Source: Leadbetterella byssophila DSM 17132
GTDB taxonomy: Bacteria > Bacteroidota > Bacteroidia > Cytophagales > Spirosomataceae
DNA: 64,000 nucleotides
Assembly (NCBI RefSeq): GCF_000166395.1
Contig: NC_014655.1
Coordinates: forward strand, 3,782,001-3,846,000
Reading direction: 5' to 3'
Every line of letters starts with the position of its first letter. Position 1 is the first letter of the stretch. Below the pieces are notes generated by a model, which saw nothing but the letters and a program-made list of their open reading frames with translations, was not told the origin of the DNA and ran no database searches. Of the stretch, positions 26,760 through 36,189 are shown piece by piece. A program made the translations under genes and the position numbers.

Positions 26760-27965
26760 CTAATCAATAATACGTTTAAGTGCCAAATCTGAAACGGTAT
26801 CTCCAATGGATAGCGAAGAGGTGGCTGCAGGTGAAGGTGCATTGCAGACATTGATTGACTGCGCATTCTCTATAATGGCGAAGTCATCCAGCAATCCTCC
26901 CTGTTCATCACATGCCTGTGCGCGGACTCCCGCACCTCCCGGGATCAAGTCCTCTTCTTTTAGTTCGGGCAATAAAGCTTGCAAGGCCTTAGTAAACGCT
27001 GATTTAGAGAAAGAACGATAGTATTCACCCATACCCGTTTTCCAATATTTTCCTGCCACTTTTCTAAATCCCGGCCAAGCTAGTGTCTCTTTAAGCTCCG
27101 GCCAAGAAAAGTCCGTTTTCTTATATCCTTCCCGGCGGAAAGCCAAGACAGCGTTAGGGCCAGCCTCCACTCCACCTTCTATCATCCTGGTAAAATGTAC
27201 TCCTAGGAAAGGGAAATTAGGATCTGGTACAGGATATATCAAGTGCTTTACCAAGTGATGCTTTTCTGGTTTTAGTTCATAGTATTCTCCTCTAAAAGGT
27301 ATGATTCGAAGATTTATAGGATTTCTCTCTGTCAGTTGGGTCACCTTATCAGAATAAAGACCAGCACAGTTAATGACTAATTTGGTTTCGTAACTGCCTT
27401 TTTGCGTCACAATAGTAGATTTTCCTTCTCTTTCGGAGATGGAAGAGACCTTTTCACCTAATTGAATTCGTCCGCCTTTTTCTTGAATCAGGTAGGCATA
27501 TTTTTCTGCCACTACCTTATAGTTGATGATCCCGGTTTGAGGAACTTTTATGCCTTTCACTCCTGCTACATGAGGTTCTATTTCCCTCATTTGTTCAGGT
27601 GAGAGAATCTCTAAACCACTTAAGCCATTTTGAATACCGCGATCGTATAAATTCTGCATTAAAGGTATTTGTTCCTCTGTTGTGGCCACCACAATCTTTC
27701 CACAGATCTCATGTGGGATCTCATGTTTTTGGCAGAAATCCAGGAGTTGATGATATCCTTTGATACAGTTGTTTGCTTTAAGACTGCCCGGTTTATAGTA
27801 TAACCCGGAGTGTATTACTCCACTGTTATGACCCGTCTGATGAGCGGCAACTTGATTCTCCTTCTCTATAAGTAGTAATCTTAAGCTCGGTTTTTTCTCT
27901 AAAAGCTGTAGAGCAGTAGCAAGTCCTACTATTCCTCCTCCAATGATGACGGTGTCGTAAAGCAT
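26760..27965 (-). CDS. lhgO: L-2-hydroxyglutarate oxidase (FAD)
   Basis: A 401-residue FAD-dependent oxidoreductase of the DAO fold. The dinucleotide-binding motif GGGIVG is at residues 9-14, the family-specific HNSGVIHSGLYYKPGS block near residues 45-61, and the C-terminal GGAGVRAQACDEQG...FAIIE block is present. It oxidises L-2-hydroxyglutarate to 2-oxoglutarate and feeds electrons to the membrane quinone pool. Co-orientation with nuoLMN and a 23-base gap suggest shared transcription in respiration. Confidence 0.9.
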   Translation of the reverse strand: MLYDTVIIGGGIVGLATALQLLEKKPSLRLLLIEKENQVAAHQTGHNSGVIHSGLYYKPGSLKANNCIKGYHQLLDFCQKHEIPHEICGKIVVATTEEQIPLMQNLYDRGIQNGLSGLEILSPEQMREIEPHVAGVKGIKVPQTGIINYKVVAEKYAYLIQEKGGRIQLGEKVSSISEREGKSTIVTQKGSYETKLVINCAGLYSDKVTQLTERNPINLRIIPFRGEYYELKPEKHHLVKHLIYPVPDPNFPFLGVHFTRMIEGGVEAGPNAVLAFRREGYKKTDFSWPELKETLAWPGFRKVAGKYWKTGMGEYYRSFSKSAFTKALQALLPELKEEDLIPGGAGVRAQACDEQGGLLDDFAIIENAQSINVCNAPSPAATSSLSIGDTVSDLALKRIID

Positions 27966-28087
27966 TTCTCTGAAAATAATCTGTAAAACTACAGGGTCTA
28001 TCTTAGCTTCACAAATTATTTCCTTAGCCTATTTTGCATTTGCAGGAAAATAATGCTCTAATTTTACCTTTCATAGACGATTCAAAT

Positions 28088-29293
28088 ATGTCTCTTTATC
28101 AAAAGAAGATTGTAATAGGAGTTACCGGAAGTATCGCGGCATATAAGATTGCTACCTTAGTGCGATTGTTAGTTAAGGATAAAGCAGAAGTAAGGGTGGT
28201 GATGACAGACAGTGCTCAGCAATTCATTACACCTCTGACTCTTTCCACTCTATCGGGATATCCGGTTGAAATGGCATTTACTCATCCTCAAACGGGAGAG
28301 TGGGCTAATCATGTAGATCTAGCATTATGGGCAGATAGAATCATCATTGCTCCGGCCTCTGCAAATACCATTGCAAAATGTGCTACGGGTATTTGCGATA
28401 ATTTCTTGCAAGCCGTCTATTTATCGGCTCGTTGTCCCGTGATCATTGCTCCGGCCATGGATTTGGATATGTATGCCCATCCCTCTACCCAAGCTAATCT
28501 CGCTATTCTGAAAAGTTACGGGAATGAAATTTTGGAGCCAAATTCTGGTGAATTAGCTTCTGGTTTAGTGGGAAAGGGGAGAATGGTGGAGCCGGAAGAG
28601 ATAGTAGAAGCATTAAAAAGTAGTTTCCTTAAAGATTCCAGATTAGAAGGGAAGCGCGTAGTGATCACCGCAGGCCCTACACAAGAGGACATTGATCCGG
28701 TAAGGTATATCTCTAATCATTCTTCCGGAAAAATGGGATATGAATTGGCCAGGGCTTTTTCCAGGGGAGGCGCACAGGTGGATTTGATCTCAGGGCCGGT
28801 AGGCTTGTCGGAAATTCAAGGAATAAATCGCATCTCTGTAAGAAGTGCCCAGGAAATGTATGCCGCTGCGTTTGAGTTGCATGCACAGGCTGATATTGTC
28901 ATTTTTTCAGCAGCGGTAGCCGACTATAAACCGGCAGAGGTGGCTACACAAAAAATGAAGAAGTCAGAAGATGATATGTATATTGACCTTGTCCGGACGG
29001 TGGATATCGCAAAGGAGTTGGGGCAAGTAAAAAGAGAGGGTCAAATACATGTAGGTTTTGCTTTGGAAACCAATGACGAGTTTGAGCACGCCCAGGAAAA
29101 ATTACATAAAAAGAACTTTGATATCATAGTCCTAAACTCACTGCAAGATAAGGGTGCAGGTTTTCGTTATGATACTAATAAGGTTACTCTATTTACCAAA
29201 GATGGGCAAAAGCAGGCCTATGATTTAAAATCAAAAGAGGAAGTGGCTATGGATATTCGTGAAGCCGTACTTCGTTATATGAATGATTTATGA
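28088..29293 (+). CDS. coaBC: Bifunctional phosphopantothenoylcysteine decarboxylase / phosphopantothenate-cysteine ligase
   Basis: A 401-residue protein from the ATG at 28088. An upstream TTG at 28034 is open in frame but adds an unrelated segment. The N-terminal flavoprotein CoaC part has GVTGSIAAYK (residues 11-20) and catalytic His75 in ANHVDLALWAD. The substrate flap reads GELASGLVGKGRM, with Ser where Escherichia coli has Cys, a form I expect in Bacteroidota. The CoaB half starts at ITAGPTQEDIDPVRYISN and carries the KKNFDIIVLN motif. Together they make 4'-phosphopantetheine from phosphopantothenate for coenzyme A. The stop overlaps porD. Confidence 0.95.
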   Translation: MSLYQKKIVIGVTGSIAAYKIATLVRLLVKDKAEVRVVMTDSAQQFITPLTLSTLSGYPVEMAFTHPQTGEWANHVDLALWADRIIIAPASANTIAKCATGICDNFLQAVYLSARCPVIIAPAMDLDMYAHPSTQANLAILKSYGNEILEPNSGELASGLVGKGRMVEPEEIVEALKSSFLKDSRLEGKRVVITAGPTQEDIDPVRYISNHSSGKMGYELARAFSRGGAQVDLISGPVGLSEIQGINRISVRSAQEMYAAAFELHAQADIVIFSAAVADYKPAEVATQKMKKSEDDMYIDLVRTVDIAKELGQVKREGQIHVGFALETNDEFEHAQEKLHKKNFDIIVLNSLQDKGAGFRYDTNKVTLFTKDGQKQAYDLKSKEEVAMDIREAVLRYMNDL

Positions 29294-30189
29294 AAAAGAT
29301 CTTTATTCTCTTTGCTCTACTAGGATTTAAGGTTCAAGCACAGGAACTGCAGTGCCAGGTTCGCGTAAACTTCTCTCAATTGAGTTCCAACACTTCTGGT
29401 GATAGAGAGATTTTCGCAGAACTAGAGAGAAGTATTTCAGATTTCATGAACGGGCAGCGTTGGACAAACGACATATTTGCGCCCGGAGAAAAGATCAAAT
29501 GTAACCTAAACATAAATCTCCTGAGATCTTCAGGCCAATATAATTATTCCGGTACGGCTCAGTTCCAGGTGCTACGCCCGGTATATGGATCTACCTATGA
29601 AAGTGTAATCTTTTCTTTTCTGGATAGAAATTTTGATGTGTCCTTTGCTCCGGAGAGCCGACAAATGATCTTCAATGAACAGATCTTTACTAGTAACTTA
29701 ACCAGTATGCTGGCCTTTTATTCGTTAACGGCTCTGGCTATTGATTATGATTCCTTTTCCAGATTCGGGGGCAATCCCTTTGTAGATAGACTTTATAATA
29801 TCGTCACATTAGCCGGAAATGCGGCTGGTGGAGCATGGTTAAGTAGTGCTGATATTAGGGACAGATATTGGATCATGGAAAATCTAAGAAATCCTCAATT
29901 TGCGGTTTATAGAGAGAGATTTTATGAGTACCATAGATTAGGTCTGGATATTTTGACAGAAAAACCGGCAGAAGGGAGAAAGATAATGATGGAATTCATT
30001 GAAACAGTCAAAACGCTGAATGAACTGAGACCATCAGCTACTCTATTGACCCTCCTGATGGATGCAAAAGGTGAAGAATTTACGGGTGTCTTTTCGGAAG
30101 CATCTAAGAAGGAAAAAGAAGCGGTTTATAAAATCTGTACCACAGTTAGTCCAGATAAGACGGAAATCATGAGATCTCTCCTAAATTAA
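29290..30189 (+). CDS. porD: PorD-like (DUF4835) type IX secretion system protein
   Basis: A 299-residue secreted protein with signal peptide ending KVQAQ and the DUF4835 pattern: QELQCQVRVNFSQL at the start, SDFMNGQRWTND near 55, YNIVTLAGNAAGGAWLSSAD near 180. The family member PorD is needed for type IX secretion and gliding in Bacteroidota. A location directly after coaBC with a four-base overlap is the common arrangement in this phylum. The symbol rests on family similarity. Confidence 0.82.
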   Translation: MKKIFILFALLGFKVQAQELQCQVRVNFSQLSSNTSGDREIFAELERSISDFMNGQRWTNDIFAPGEKIKCNLNINLLRSSGQYNYSGTAQFQVLRPVYGSTYESVIFSFLDRNFDVSFAPESRQMIFNEQIFTSNLTSMLAFYSLTALAIDYDSFSRFGGNPFVDRLYNIVTLAGNAAGGAWLSSADIRDRYWIMENLRNPQFAVYRERFYEYHRLGLDILTEKPAEGRKIMMEFIETVKTLNELRPSATLLTLLMDAKGEEFTGVFSEASKKEKEAVYKICTTVSPDKTEIMRSLLN

Positions 30190-30243
30190 TACAGGTGCTC
30201 TAGGTTTTTTGTAAATTTGCCCATCCAAAACAATGAAAATAAA

Positions 30244-30987
30244 ATGGGCAGAACAGCATTGATCACAGGAGCAAGTTCAGGTATAGGTCAAGCTACTGCA
30301 AGAGCCTTTGCAGGAGCCGGTATTCACCTGATTCTTTGTGGTAGAAGAAAAGAAAGGTTAGAAGCTTTAAAAGCCGAGTTAGAGGGGAAAGTCAATGTAC
30401 ATTTGCTCACTTTTGACGTGTCAGATTATGATGCGGTAGGACAGGCCATCCAAAGTATCTCAGATCCCATTGATATCTTAGTAAATAATGCAGGTAATGC
30501 ACACGGCCTTTCCAGTATTCAAGATGGTGATATTCGCGATTGGAACGCAATGATCCAAAGCAATGTCATAGGCTTACTTAATGTTTCCAAGTTTGTGATG
30601 CCGGGAATGGTAGAAAGAAAAGATGGGCATATCGTGAACCTATCTTCTGTTGCCGGAAAACATGTCTACGAAAACGGGGCCGTTTATTGTGCTACAAAGC
30701 ACAGTGTGGAGGCCATTAGTGAAGGCATGAGAAAAGATCTTACTCCGCATAATATTCGAGTGACTAACATAGCTCCGGGAGCTGTAGAAACAGAATTCTC
30801 TTTAGTACGTTTCAAAGGAGATGCAGACCGTGCTTCTAAAGTTTACGAAGGTTTTGAACCTCTTAAGCCGGAAGATATAGCGGATGCTATTCTTTATTGC
30901 GTAAATGCCCCAGCACATGTTACTGTAGCAGATATGACCCTCTATGCTAGGGCTCAATCTGCACCTACCACCATTTATAAAAAATAA
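30244..30987 (+). CDS. Short-chain dehydrogenase/reductase (YdfG-like)
   Basis: A 247-residue classical SDR from the ATG at 30244; a TTG at 30217 is possible but the Rossmann strand MGRTALITGASSGIG fits the later start. The NAD(P) motif is TGASSGIG, then NNAGNAHG, catalytic Ser in VNLSSVAG, and Tyr-x3-Lys in YCATK. It resembles the YdfG branch, which oxidises 3-hydroxy acids or L-allo-threonine with NADP. A TAAATTTG element lies at 30212-30219 upstream. The stop shares one base with the next start (TAATG). Confidence 0.9.
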   Translation: MGRTALITGASSGIGQATARAFAGAGIHLILCGRRKERLEALKAELEGKVNVHLLTFDVSDYDAVGQAIQSISDPIDILVNNAGNAHGLSSIQDGDIRDWNAMIQSNVIGLLNVSKFVMPGMVERKDGHIVNLSSVAGKHVYENGAVYCATKHSVEAISEGMRKDLTPHNIRVTNIAPGAVETEFSLVRFKGDADRASKVYEGFEPLKPEDIADAILYCVNAPAHVTVADMTLYARAQSAPTTIYKK

Positions 30988-33788
30988 TGTTAAGAACATT
31001 AAAGAATTTTCTTGGAACTCACAAAGTAAAAGATCAACTGATCGATAGAGTCTCTTATGCTTCTGATGCAGGGTTTTATTACCTCGTGCCTCAAGCAGTT
31101 GTCCAACCTGAAAACGACGATGAAATCAAAGGACTCTTTCAGATTTCCAGAGATTATAATGTTCCCTTAGTCTTTAGAGGTGGAGGCACCAGTCTTTCAG
31201 GACAATCCATTACTGACGGTATTCTGGTGGACCTCAGCAAATTTTGGAAAAAGATCCAAATTGAAGAAGATGGGAAGAGCGTTAGGGTGCAGCCGGGTAT
31301 CACAGGTTCCATGGTGAACGCTCACCTAAAGCCATATAAAAGGAAAATAGGGCCGGATCCCTCCAGTATCGGAGCTGCCATGATGGGTGGTATACTCTCC
31401 AATAACGCCAGTGGGATGTGTTGTGGAGTAGTACAAAACTCCTATCACACCTTAAAGTATATACGGTTCATCCTTCCGGATGGTAATTCCTTTTCTACTG
31501 AGGTGGAATCAGATTACCTCCGGTTCGAAACAGAATGTCAAGGTTTAGCGGCCACTTTGGTTTTACTGAGAGAGGAAATCCTTAGGAATACGGAGCTTTT
31601 TGATAGAATCCGACATAAATATCAGACTAAGAACACGGTAGGTTATGGTTTAAATGCATTCATTGACTATCAGAAACCACTGGATATTTTTGCACATCTA
31701 CTGATAGGAGGAGAAGGAACATTGGCCTTCATTTCTGAAGCAGTTCTGGAAACGGTTCCGGATAAACCTCACAAGTCTACGGGCCTAATCTATTTCACAG
31801 ACATCTTTTCAGCTTGCCAAGCTATCCCATCTTTAATGGAGACAGGCGCAGCCATGGTGGAATTGATGGACAGGGCATCACTTCGGTCAGTAGAAGATTT
31901 AGATGGGATGCCTGCAGTAGTGAAAACACTACCTGAGCCTGCAGCTGCATTATTAGTAGAGTTTCAGGAAGACAGTATACAGGAACTGGAAGATACAGTA
32001 GCTTTATTTGAATCTCGACTTCCGGAGTTTAGCTTGGTGGAAGCACCTGTATTTACTCGTGATCCGGCTATTCAAGCTTTCTATTGGAAAGTGAGAAAAG
32101 GGATGTTCCCAGCAGTAGGGGCGGTGAGAGCCAGTGGAACCACGGTAATCCTTGAAGATGTGGCATTCCCTTTACATCACCTTGGTCATGCTATTATAGA
32201 TATCCAAAACCTGTTTCAAAAACATGGATACGAAAATGGAATCATCTTTGGTCATGCTAAAGATGGGAATATCCATTTTGTGGTAACCCAGACATTTGCT
32301 ACAGATCATGAAATAAAGCGGTACGAGCGCTTTATGGACGATGTGGTAAACCTAGTGGTAAAGAAATATGACGGAGCATTGAAGGCGGAGCACGGTACGG
32401 GCCGAAATATGGCTCCCTTTGTGGAAACGGAATGGGGAGGAGAAGCCTACCATATCATGAAAAGGTTGAAGGACGCAGTAGATCCTCTATCCCTTTTGAA
32501 TCCGGGGGTAATTATCAACCCTCTTAAAGATGCCCACTTGCATAACCTAAAACGTATGCCCTCCGTGGAGCAAGAGGTAGATAAATGTATAGAATGTGGC
32601 TTCTGTGAGCCTAGTTGCCCTTCTCGTCAAGTAACTGCTTCTCCACGGAGACGAATAGTCACTCGTAGAGTCTTAGAAAACTTCAAGGCGGATGGCCGTA
32701 TGGAGGAGTATAAGGTTTTAGCTAAGCAGTTTGAGTATCACGGATTGGATACATGCGCAGTAGATGGTTTATGCGCCTTGAATTGTCCTGTAAATATTAA
32801 TACGGGAGATCTCGTGAAACACCTAAGGGTAGATACCCATGCCGTTTGGCAGAATAAAACAGCCCTTTGGACAGCAAAAAATTTCGGGACCGTGGTGAAG
32901 GGATTACAATGGGGTCTGGAAGTGGCCCATGTAGCTAAAAGGATAGTGGGAGAGAGAACCCTGGAAAAAATCACGAAAGGCATACCGAATATACCTAATT
33001 GGACTCCGGAAATACCTGAACCTCCTGCACTCCGATATAGAAATGATGCTGATCCGGATATCGTTTATTTTCCAGCATGTATTACCCGTATGATGGGGAC
33101 TTATCCCGGACAGAAGAAGAACATGTTAGAGATTTTTTATGCCATCTGTGATCAGGTAGGTATAAAGACCAAAGTTCTGGATCAGATAGGTAGTAGTTGC
33201 TGCAGTCAGATTTATTCTTCCAAAGGTTTTTCAGATGCTTACGCTTATACAGCAAATGAGATAGTAGAACGTATGTGGAATTCTTCTTTGGAAGGTAAAC
33301 TACCCATTGTGATAGACGTGACCAGTTGCGAGTACACAATCAAAAATATGTTTGGAGTATTAAATCCGGTCAACCAAGACAGGTATAAGCAACTGACCAT
33401 CTGGGATAGTATAGAATTCTTATATCAAGATGTGTTACCAAAGCTTCAGTCTTCAAATAAAAAAGGGAAGGTGGTTCTACATCCTGTTTGCTCATCTGAA
33501 AAGATGCAGAGTACCGGGATGCTGAAGAAGATCGCTGAAACATTTGCGGAGGAAGTGATTGTTCCATTGGATTGGGGATGCTGCGGTATGGCCGGAGATA
33601 GAGGTTTCTTGTTCCCAGAATTGACCACTTCTGCTACTGAGAAAGAAGCTAGAGAGGTGAATGGTCATCATCATGTAGAAGGTCATTATTCCAGCACACG
33701 TACTTGCGAGATGGCCATGACACATGCTACAGGTAAGAACTATGAGTCTATCCTGTATTTAGTGGCGGAGGGATTGGGTGTCGCCTAA
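30987..33788 (+). CDS. FAD-linked oxidase with 4Fe-4S and CCG domains (D-lactate/2-hydroxyacid dehydrogenase type)
   Basis: A 933-residue fusion. Residues 35-210 bind FAD (VFRGGGTSLSGQS, PGITGSMVN, NNASGMCCG), residues 260-520 form the FAD-oxidase C domain, then two 4Fe-4S clusters: Cys534/537/540/544 in CIECGFCEPSC and Cys590/596/600 in CAVDGLCALNC. Two cysteine-rich domains follow (SSCCSQ near 730 and WGCCGMAGDRG near 855). This layout matches Dld2/YdiJ-type D-2-hydroxyacid or D-lactate dehydrogenases that pass electrons to quinones. It is coupled to the SDR gene and its 3' end overlaps the convergent exporter gene by 30 bases. Confidence 0.88.
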   Translation: MLRTLKNFLGTHKVKDQLIDRVSYASDAGFYYLVPQAVVQPENDDEIKGLFQISRDYNVPLVFRGGGTSLSGQSITDGILVDLSKFWKKIQIEEDGKSVRVQPGITGSMVNAHLKPYKRKIGPDPSSIGAAMMGGILSNNASGMCCGVVQNSYHTLKYIRFILPDGNSFSTEVESDYLRFETECQGLAATLVLLREEILRNTELFDRIRHKYQTKNTVGYGLNAFIDYQKPLDIFAHLLIGGEGTLAFISEAVLETVPDKPHKSTGLIYFTDIFSACQAIPSLMETGAAMVELMDRASLRSVEDLDGMPAVVKTLPEPAAALLVEFQEDSIQELEDTVALFESRLPEFSLVEAPVFTRDPAIQAFYWKVRKGMFPAVGAVRASGTTVILEDVAFPLHHLGHAIIDIQNLFQKHGYENGIIFGHAKDGNIHFVVTQTFATDHEIKRYERFMDDVVNLVVKKYDGALKAEHGTGRNMAPFVETEWGGEAYHIMKRLKDAVDPLSLLNPGVIINPLKDAHLHNLKRMPSVEQEVDKCIECGFCEPSCPSRQVTASPRRRIVTRRVLENFKADGRMEEYKVLAKQFEYHGLDTCAVDGLCALNCPVNINTGDLVKHLRVDTHAVWQNKTALWTAKNFGTVVKGLQWGLEVAHVAKRIVGERTLEKITKGIPNIPNWTPEIPEPPALRYRNDADPDIVYFPACITRMMGTYPGQKKNMLEIFYAICDQVGIKTKVLDQIGSSCCSQIYSSKGFSDAYAYTANEIVERMWNSSLEGKLPIVIDVTSCEYTIKNMFGVLNPVNQDRYKQLTIWDSIEFLYQDVLPKLQSSNKKGKVVLHPVCSSEKMQSTGMLKKIAETFAEEVIVPLDWGCCGMAGDRGFLFPELTTSATEKEAREVNGHHHVEGHYSSTRTCEMAMTHATGKNYESILYLVAEGLGVA

Positions 33789-34637
33789 AACCTTGACCAT
33801 TAAGGCACTTAAGACCAGTATAAGTCCCGCAAAAAGATTCCATGTAGCTTTCTCTCCAAAGATGGCTACACTCACACCTACCGCTACTACAGGTTCTAAG
33901 GCACCTAATATGGCGGTAGGTGTAGATCCAATCCATTGGATAGCCAATATTATAAAAAGTACTGATATTACTACAGTAACTAAAGAAAACAGGCTGATAA
34001 ATCCTAAGGTATCAAGAGAAGGCAGGATGAAGCTACCCATACTCATCTTGATGAGATAGTAAAAGGAAGAAAACAAAACCGAATAAAAGGTCACCACTAT
34101 TCCTTGCGCTTGTAATTTACCTTTGTTTACAATCACCATATATAGAGCATAGGTCATTGCTGAAGTCAAAACTATGATTGTACCCCAAAAATTGAATCTC
34201 ATATTTTCACCTTCCCAACCTATAATCAAAACACCAAGCAGCGCCAAAAACATAGACCATCTGGTAGGGTTAGAGATCTTCTCACTATATTTCCAATACA
34301 AGAGTATTGCCACCATTAAAGGATAAACATATAAAACGGTGGAGGCTATTCCCGGAGACATGGCAGAGTATCCCCAAAGTAGAAACTCAGCCGACAAAGC
34401 ATACAGAATCCCTAAGACAAAAAGCAAAAACAAATCCCTTTGGTTAACCCTCAAGGATTGTTTCTTAAAAGTACAGTAGACTCCTATCATCAAAGCCGCA
34501 AATAAAAAGCGGAAAAACAGAGTAGTATCTAAATGTATACCCTTCTCGTTCAAGGGAATGATGAACAAAGGAATCAGTCCGAATGATATAGCAGAAGCTG
34601 CGGCAAAGAAGTATCCTTTAAGGATGTTATTTTTCAT
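33759..34637 (-). CDS. DMT-superfamily (EamA) transporter
   Basis: A 292-residue protein from the ATG at 34635-34637, with ten predicted membrane helices in two EamA repeats (about residues 5-130 and 145-285). The internal repeats end with GIASTVLYVYPL and STPTAILGALEPVVAVGVS, which is typical. It is a drug/metabolite exporter with unknown substrate. The frame is also open to an ATG at 34673 overlapping the preceding gene stop. Convergent overlap with the oxidase gene. Confidence 0.85.
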   Translation of the reverse strand: MKNNILKGYFFAAASAISFGLIPLFIIPLNEKGIHLDTTLFFRFLFAALMIGVYCTFKKQSLRVNQRDLFLLFVLGILYALSAEFLLWGYSAMSPGIASTVLYVYPLMVAILLYWKYSEKISNPTRWSMFLALLGVLIIGWEGENMRFNFWGTIIVLTSAMTYALYMVIVNKGKLQAQGIVVTFYSVLFSSFYYLIKMSMGSFILPSLDTLGFISLFSLVTVVISVLFIILAIQWIGSTPTAILGALEPVVAVGVSVAIFGEKATWNLFAGLILVLSALMVKVLGDTQSLRH

Positions 34638-34669
34638 AATGTGGCAAATATAGACCACATTTCCAGAAA

Positions 34670-36178
34670 TCAATCTTCGACTGTTATTTCTGTTCCTTGT
34701 AAGAGGAATTCACCTTTTAAAGTGTAAGCTTTTGCCGGTCCACATGGAACCTCATTCATGTTATAATAATATACTTTGGTAGAAAATGTGCCCTCTACAT
34801 CGTATAGTTTACCTACACCAGGTAAATATTTGCCATCGTTTCTAACCATGCTAAACCTAACCGGCTCAAATTTTATACTGTTAGCGTCAGGAATACATTT
34901 TTGCAAATACGGTACCCCCGAATAACTTAGGTTGTAAAAGCTGTTTTTCATACCGTCAATCAGGAGTTCTACGGTATTGGGTAGGGAAGTAGCTTCATCT
35001 CCTATGGTATACACTTTAGGTTTTCCACTGAAGTCCGGGGTCTCATCCATAATCCTAATCCCCAATATAAAATCTTCATTCTGAATAGCCTGCAGGATCA
35101 TCTTTTCATTATCTCTTGGTGTAAAGGCAAGAATGGCCTGATCCCCGCTTAACATGTATTCTTGACCATCTAACTCTATTCTTAAGTAGTATCCGTCAAT
35201 AATATCTATATTCGATGCTAAAATTACCTTGGTACGTGAACCGTCTGCCCTTGTGCCCTCGATAGAAGCGCTAACTTGAACCTTTTGAGGATTAGGTACT
35301 TTTGCAGGTGCTGTGTATTGAGCAGAGAAATTATTAGCTTTCAGTTTTCCCTTATTTCCAGATGTAGGTGCTGGTACCCCATCTAATGTCCACGAAATTA
35401 ATCGTAAAGCATGGTAGCGATCTAACCTTAATAATTCCTCCATTGAGGGGATTCCTACTAGTTCCTCGTCTTCTTTTGGATGTATAGGTTTCAGTGGAAC
35501 TAAGTCCGGTACTTCACCAGGATCTGGCTTCGCAAAGCCAGTGATAACTATATCCTTGCTTTTATTTACACCCAAGGTACTGTGAGCGGGAGAAGCTTTC
35601 AAATCAATGATTCGGCCATTTGCCCAATCACTAAAATGTGTAGTTTCAACAGAGACAGTACCTTCTACTTCATCTACCAGAGTCCTGGTATCTCCTAGCC
35701 ATGTGCCGTCTTCTTTCTGGGTTACAATCCAAGCAAACATGGAGGGTGTATCACCATATTTCATGGTGATCTTTACGGGTTTTAAAAAAGTGGTGCCTTC
35801 AGGGCTTAGACGAAAGCTCTTACCCGCTCCTAGGGGAGCAGTGTTGCTGATTTCTTGTATGGATATGGACTGTGTATTGTTCAATGCTCCGGAAGGAATT
35901 TGAATTTTGATTTCTCCACCGGGAGACTGCACTGTCCCACCTTCTCTGCCTATGTTTTTTTGGACATATATTCCACCGGGAATAACCTGACCTTTTTCTG
36001 TTGTGACTACGGACAGGTTAGATAAATCCAATGGCTTTGGTACATCCTCTTTACTGCAAGACAGAAAGATGAAACATAATAGTAGGGTGAGAGGTCCTCT
36101 ATTAAAAGGAAACGATGATTTTAGTTGCTTAAGATGGGTTCCAAATTTTAGGAACCTTAAAATTTTTGCCTTTTTCAT
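34670..36178 (-). CDS. ZU5-like domain lipoprotein, function unknown
   Basis: A 502-residue protein from the ATG at 36176-36178, 11 bases after the previous gene. The basic N-terminus is followed by a hydrophobic core and lipobox FLSC. Residues near 80-150 resemble a ZU5-type beta domain (REGGTVQSPGGEIKIQIPSG, then FRLSPEGTTFLKPVKI). The rest is beta-rich, with an HPKEDEELVG-type linker, and is not recognised. It probably faces the periplasm or cell surface. It is the last of three co-oriented secreted proteins with 5- to 11-base gaps. Confidence 0.6.
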   Translation of the reverse strand: MKKAKILRFLKFGTHLKQLKSSFPFNRGPLTLLLCFIFLSCSKEDVPKPLDLSNLSVVTTEKGQVIPGGIYVQKNIGREGGTVQSPGGEIKIQIPSGALNNTQSISIQEISNTAPLGAGKSFRLSPEGTTFLKPVKITMKYGDTPSMFAWIVTQKEDGTWLGDTRTLVDEVEGTVSVETTHFSDWANGRIIDLKASPAHSTLGVNKSKDIVITGFAKPDPGEVPDLVPLKPIHPKEDEELVGIPSMEELLRLDRYHALRLISWTLDGVPAPTSGNKGKLKANNFSAQYTAPAKVPNPQKVQVSASIEGTRADGSRTKVILASNIDIIDGYYLRIELDGQEYMLSGDQAILAFTPRDNEKMILQAIQNEDFILGIRIMDETPDFSGKPKVYTIGDEATSLPNTVELLIDGMKNSFYNLSYSGVPYLQKCIPDANSIKFEPVRFSMVRNDGKYLPGVGKLYDVEGTFSTKVYYYNMNEVPCGPAKAYTLKGEFLLQGTEITVED

Positions 36179-36189
36179 GATGGTATGTT

